This document shows positions 38,817-40,010 of a stretch of 40,010 nucleotides of DNA, piece after piece. The position numbers and the translations under genes are program-made. The notes beneath the pieces were generated by a model, which made no database searches, was not told the origin of the DNA, and saw only the letters and a list, made by a program, of their open reading frames with translations. This DNA comes from Sphingomonadaceae bacterium (GTDB lineage: Bacteria; Pseudomonadota; Alphaproteobacteria; Sphingomonadales; Sphingomonadaceae). The DNA lies in contig CANJQJ010000027.1 of assembly GCA_947476425.1 (NCBI GenBank), positions 1 through 40,010 on the forward strand. The letters are read 5' to 3'. Each line of letters starts with the position of its first letter. Positions within the stretch are counted from its first letter, which is position 1.

Positions 38817-39401
38817 ATGCCCCCCATGGTCATCGACGGCAAACAACCTCTCCGCGAACAGCTTCGTGCGCGACGCAAGGCGTTCGTCGACGCGAATGGC
38901 CTCGCGGCGTTGCGAGTCCATGCCATCGTCATCGCCAGGATCGCACTGACCGCCAGCAACCATGCGGGAAGTATCGCAGCCTATCTCTCCAACGGCCGTG
39001 AGGTCGATGCGATGCCGCTGATCGAACTTGCATGTGCGCATGGCGTGCGAACCGCGCTCCCCCATGTCGAAGGACGGGGCGGCGCGATGCGCTTTCTCGC
39101 ATGGCGTCCGGGCGATCCGCTCGTCGCGGGCCCCTATGGCCTACCCCAGCCCTCCACGCTGGCGGCGGAGATTGAACCGGACACGATTTTCACGCCGCTT
39201 GTCGGCTTCGACCGGCTCGGCAATCGCCTTGGCCAGGGTGGCGGCTTCTACGACCGCGCATTCGCCCGGCATCCCGCCACCCGGAGGATCGGCCTCGCCT
39301 GGTCGGTCCAGGAAATCGATCAGGTTCCGACCGACGAATGGGATCAGCCGCTCCACGCGATCGTCACCGAGCATGAATGGATCAGGATCGAAGGCCGTTG
39401 A
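38817..39401 (+). CDS. 5-formyltetrahydrofolate cyclo-ligase
   Basis: Converts 5-formyltetrahydrofolate to 5,10-methenyltetrahydrofolate with ATP, returning stored folate to the one-carbon pool. The N-terminal helix KQPLREQLRARRKAF holds the basic residues of the family. The ATP-binding signature is GNRLGQGGGFYDRAFA near residue 135, and TIFTPLVGFDRLG lies just before it. The length of 194 residues is typical. ATG 38826 is an alternative start that removes three residues. Its place behind 6S RNA matches E. coli, where the equivalent gene (ygfA/fau) is co-transcribed with ssrS. Confidence 0.93.
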   Translation: MPPMVIDGKQPLREQLRARRKAFVDANGLAALRVHAIVIARIALTASNHAGSIAAYLSNGREVDAMPLIELACAHGVRTALPHVEGRGGAMRFLAWRPGDPLVAGPYGLPQPSTLAAEIEPDTIFTPLVGFDRLGNRLGQGGGFYDRAFARHPATRRIGLAWSVQEIDQVPTDEWDQPLHAIVTEHEWIRIEGR

Positions 39402-39432
39402 CTTATCGGGCAGTGCCCGGAAGGAAAGCCGG

Positions 39433-39648
39433 ATGAACCAACATCAACCCTCGTGGCGCAAACCATTTGGCATTCTAGTGCTGCTCATCCTGATTTTCGT
39501 GTGGGCAGTCGCCGCCGCGCGCGCGATCGAGCATTATCCCGCGCTCAACCACCCGCTGGTCTATGTCGTCACCGGCATCGTCTGGATCTGGCTGTTTCCG
39601 ATGAAAATGCTGCTGCGGTGGATGGAAACCGGAAAGTGGCGCGATTGA
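39433..39648 (+). CDS. DUF2842 family membrane protein
   Basis: A 71-residue protein with two helices, FGILVLLILIFVWAVAAA and YVVTGIVWIWLFPMKML, ending in LLRWMETGKWRD. The WRKP start, the IVWIW stretch and the RWMETGKWR tail are the DUF2842 pattern as I know it from alphaproteobacteria. An AAGGA lies shortly before ATG 39433. A longer frame running back into the cyclo-ligase gene is overlap only. It starts 31 bases after that gene and is probably co-transcribed. Function unknown. Confidence 0.88.
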   Translation: MNQHQPSWRKPFGILVLLILIFVWAVAAARAIEHYPALNHPLVYVVTGIVWIWLFPMKMLLRWMETGKWRD

Positions 39649-39763
39649 ATCGCGCCATGCTCGCCCGTGCCGAACGACGTTTTTGCGCCAGTTGGGGTAG
39701 CAATAAGGTGCAATTTCAACGCTTATCAGGATGTTAGGTGATTTCCCGGACTCGCCATTTGCA

Positions 39764-39777
39764 TTGATCTAAGTCAA
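39764..39777. promoter_or_regulatory. FNR/FixK-type binding site
   Basis: TTGATCTAAGTCAA matches TTGA-N6-TCAA, the core of the FNR/FixK box, and differs from TTGAT-N4-ATCAA at one position. Its centre is about 47 bases before the ATG at 39818. A class II site at -41.5 would put the transcription start near 39812. The motif is direct observation; oxygen or nitric oxide control is inference. Confidence 0.55.
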
Positions 39778-39817
39778 TATGCCGTCAGGCAGAAACATGA
39801 CTTGATGGGATGGCATC

Positions 39818-39868
39818 ATGGATCGGGCGAAAAGAGACATCTCCTTTCAAGCCTTGATGAACAGCCTA
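39818..39868 (+). pseudogene. 5' remnant of a reading frame interrupted by the IS element
   Basis: After the FNR-type box a frame opens with ATG and encodes MDRAKRDISFQALMNSL before it meets the CTAG at the edge of the IS element. Continuing into the element it stops at 39898. If a real gene stood here, the insertion cut it after about 17 codons. The fragment is too short to name a family; it may not be coding. Confidence 0.35.
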
Positions 39869-40010
39869 GGGTCAGGACCTGTTAAATTGCTTGCATGATG
39901 GGCTGAGGGTTGATTCAATGGTGGCACCAGGAGGTGCTGCTTGTGGACGATCTGTTTATGCTGAGCGAGGTGCAGATGCGCCGGATCAAGCCATTTTTCC
40001 CGCGATCGCA
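39866..40010 (+). mobile_element. Left end of an IS5-family insertion sequence (cut by window edge)
   Basis: A CTAG (39866-39869), a target often used by IS5-type elements, leads into GGGTCAGGACCTGTTAAA, which I take as the left terminal inverted repeat. About 70 bases of leader precede the transposase start. The right end, the matching repeat and the target duplication lie outside the window, so the boundary is provisional. Confidence 0.7.
39943..40010 (+). CDS. IS5-family transposase, N-terminal part
   Basis: A partial gene that runs off the right edge. From GTG 39943, with AGGAGG eight bases upstream, it encodes VDDLFMLSEVQMRRIKPFFP, which matches the beginning of IS5-family DDE transposases (DLF-LS-QM-RIEPFFP). 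The catalytic DDE core is not in view. Many relatives in this group make the enzyme from two overlapping frames with a programmed frameshift, which cannot be judged here. Confidence 0.82.
   Translation, partial: MDDLFMLSEVQMRRIKPFFPRS

Noticed and set aside
1-40010. CRISPR arrays, tRNA or rRNA genes, toxin-antitoxin or phage-defence genes
   Set aside because: No regularly spaced direct repeats, no tRNA-like cloverleaf noticed, and every substantial coding region is accounted for by housekeeping or envelope genes; a tRNAscan or CRISPR search was not possible.

Overview
The window is a GC-rich chromosomal stretch from an alphaproteobacterium, most likely a sphingomonad (Sphingomonadales). The assignment rests on gene content and order: a contiguous nuoA-N operon followed by birA, coaX, rnj and a DUF1467 gene; a DUF2842 gene; split XrtA/PEP-CTERM regulatory genes; and interspersed GC-rich palindromic repeats. 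It is inference from familiarity with these neighbourhoods, not from a search. Almost all of the window is ordinary core genome. The accessory parts are small palindromic repeats and an IS5-family element entering at the right edge.

Left part (1-12.4 kb). A dicarboxylate symporter (dctA) converges on a small two-helix membrane protein. Next, on the minus strand, is a phosphate module: a Nudix domain fused in frame to a PhoU-like DUF47 domain, followed by a PiT phosphate permease. A [2Fe-2S] ferredoxin and an AlkA-type glycosylase are divergent. Then a minus-strand group encodes an XrtA/PEP-CTERM-type sugar transferase, the PrsK histidine kinase, the PrsR sigma-54 activator and a DUF815 ATPase. 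It faces a divergent mannose-1-phosphate guanylyltransferase, so this region is devoted to exopolysaccharide or envelope glycan synthesis.

Middle and right part (12.4-37.8 kb). About 25 kb is read almost entirely from the minus strand. In transcription order it runs tkt, gap, pgk, fba (class I), thiE, efp, an inositol monophosphatase-family gene, all fourteen complex I genes nuoA-N, birA, coaX, rnj and DUF1467. Carbon metabolism, cofactor supply (thiamine phosphate, CoA, biotin attachment) and the main NADH dehydrogenase are therefore adjacent. Many nuo junctions overlap by 1-4 bases, which implies translational coupling.

Right end (38-40 kb). On the plus strand lie a 66-residue helical protein, zapA, a very probable 6S RNA, 5-formyltetrahydrofolate cyclo-ligase and a DUF2842 protein. 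An FNR/FixK-type palindrome then precedes a short reading frame that is broken by the left end of the IS5-family element, whose transposase runs off the window.

The least ordinary observations are the Nudix-DUF47 fusion with an internal ribosome-binding site and GTG start, the CTG start of birA, a composite cruciform repeat present twice, and the IS insertion directly behind an FNR-type box. I did not find a wholly new multi-gene system.
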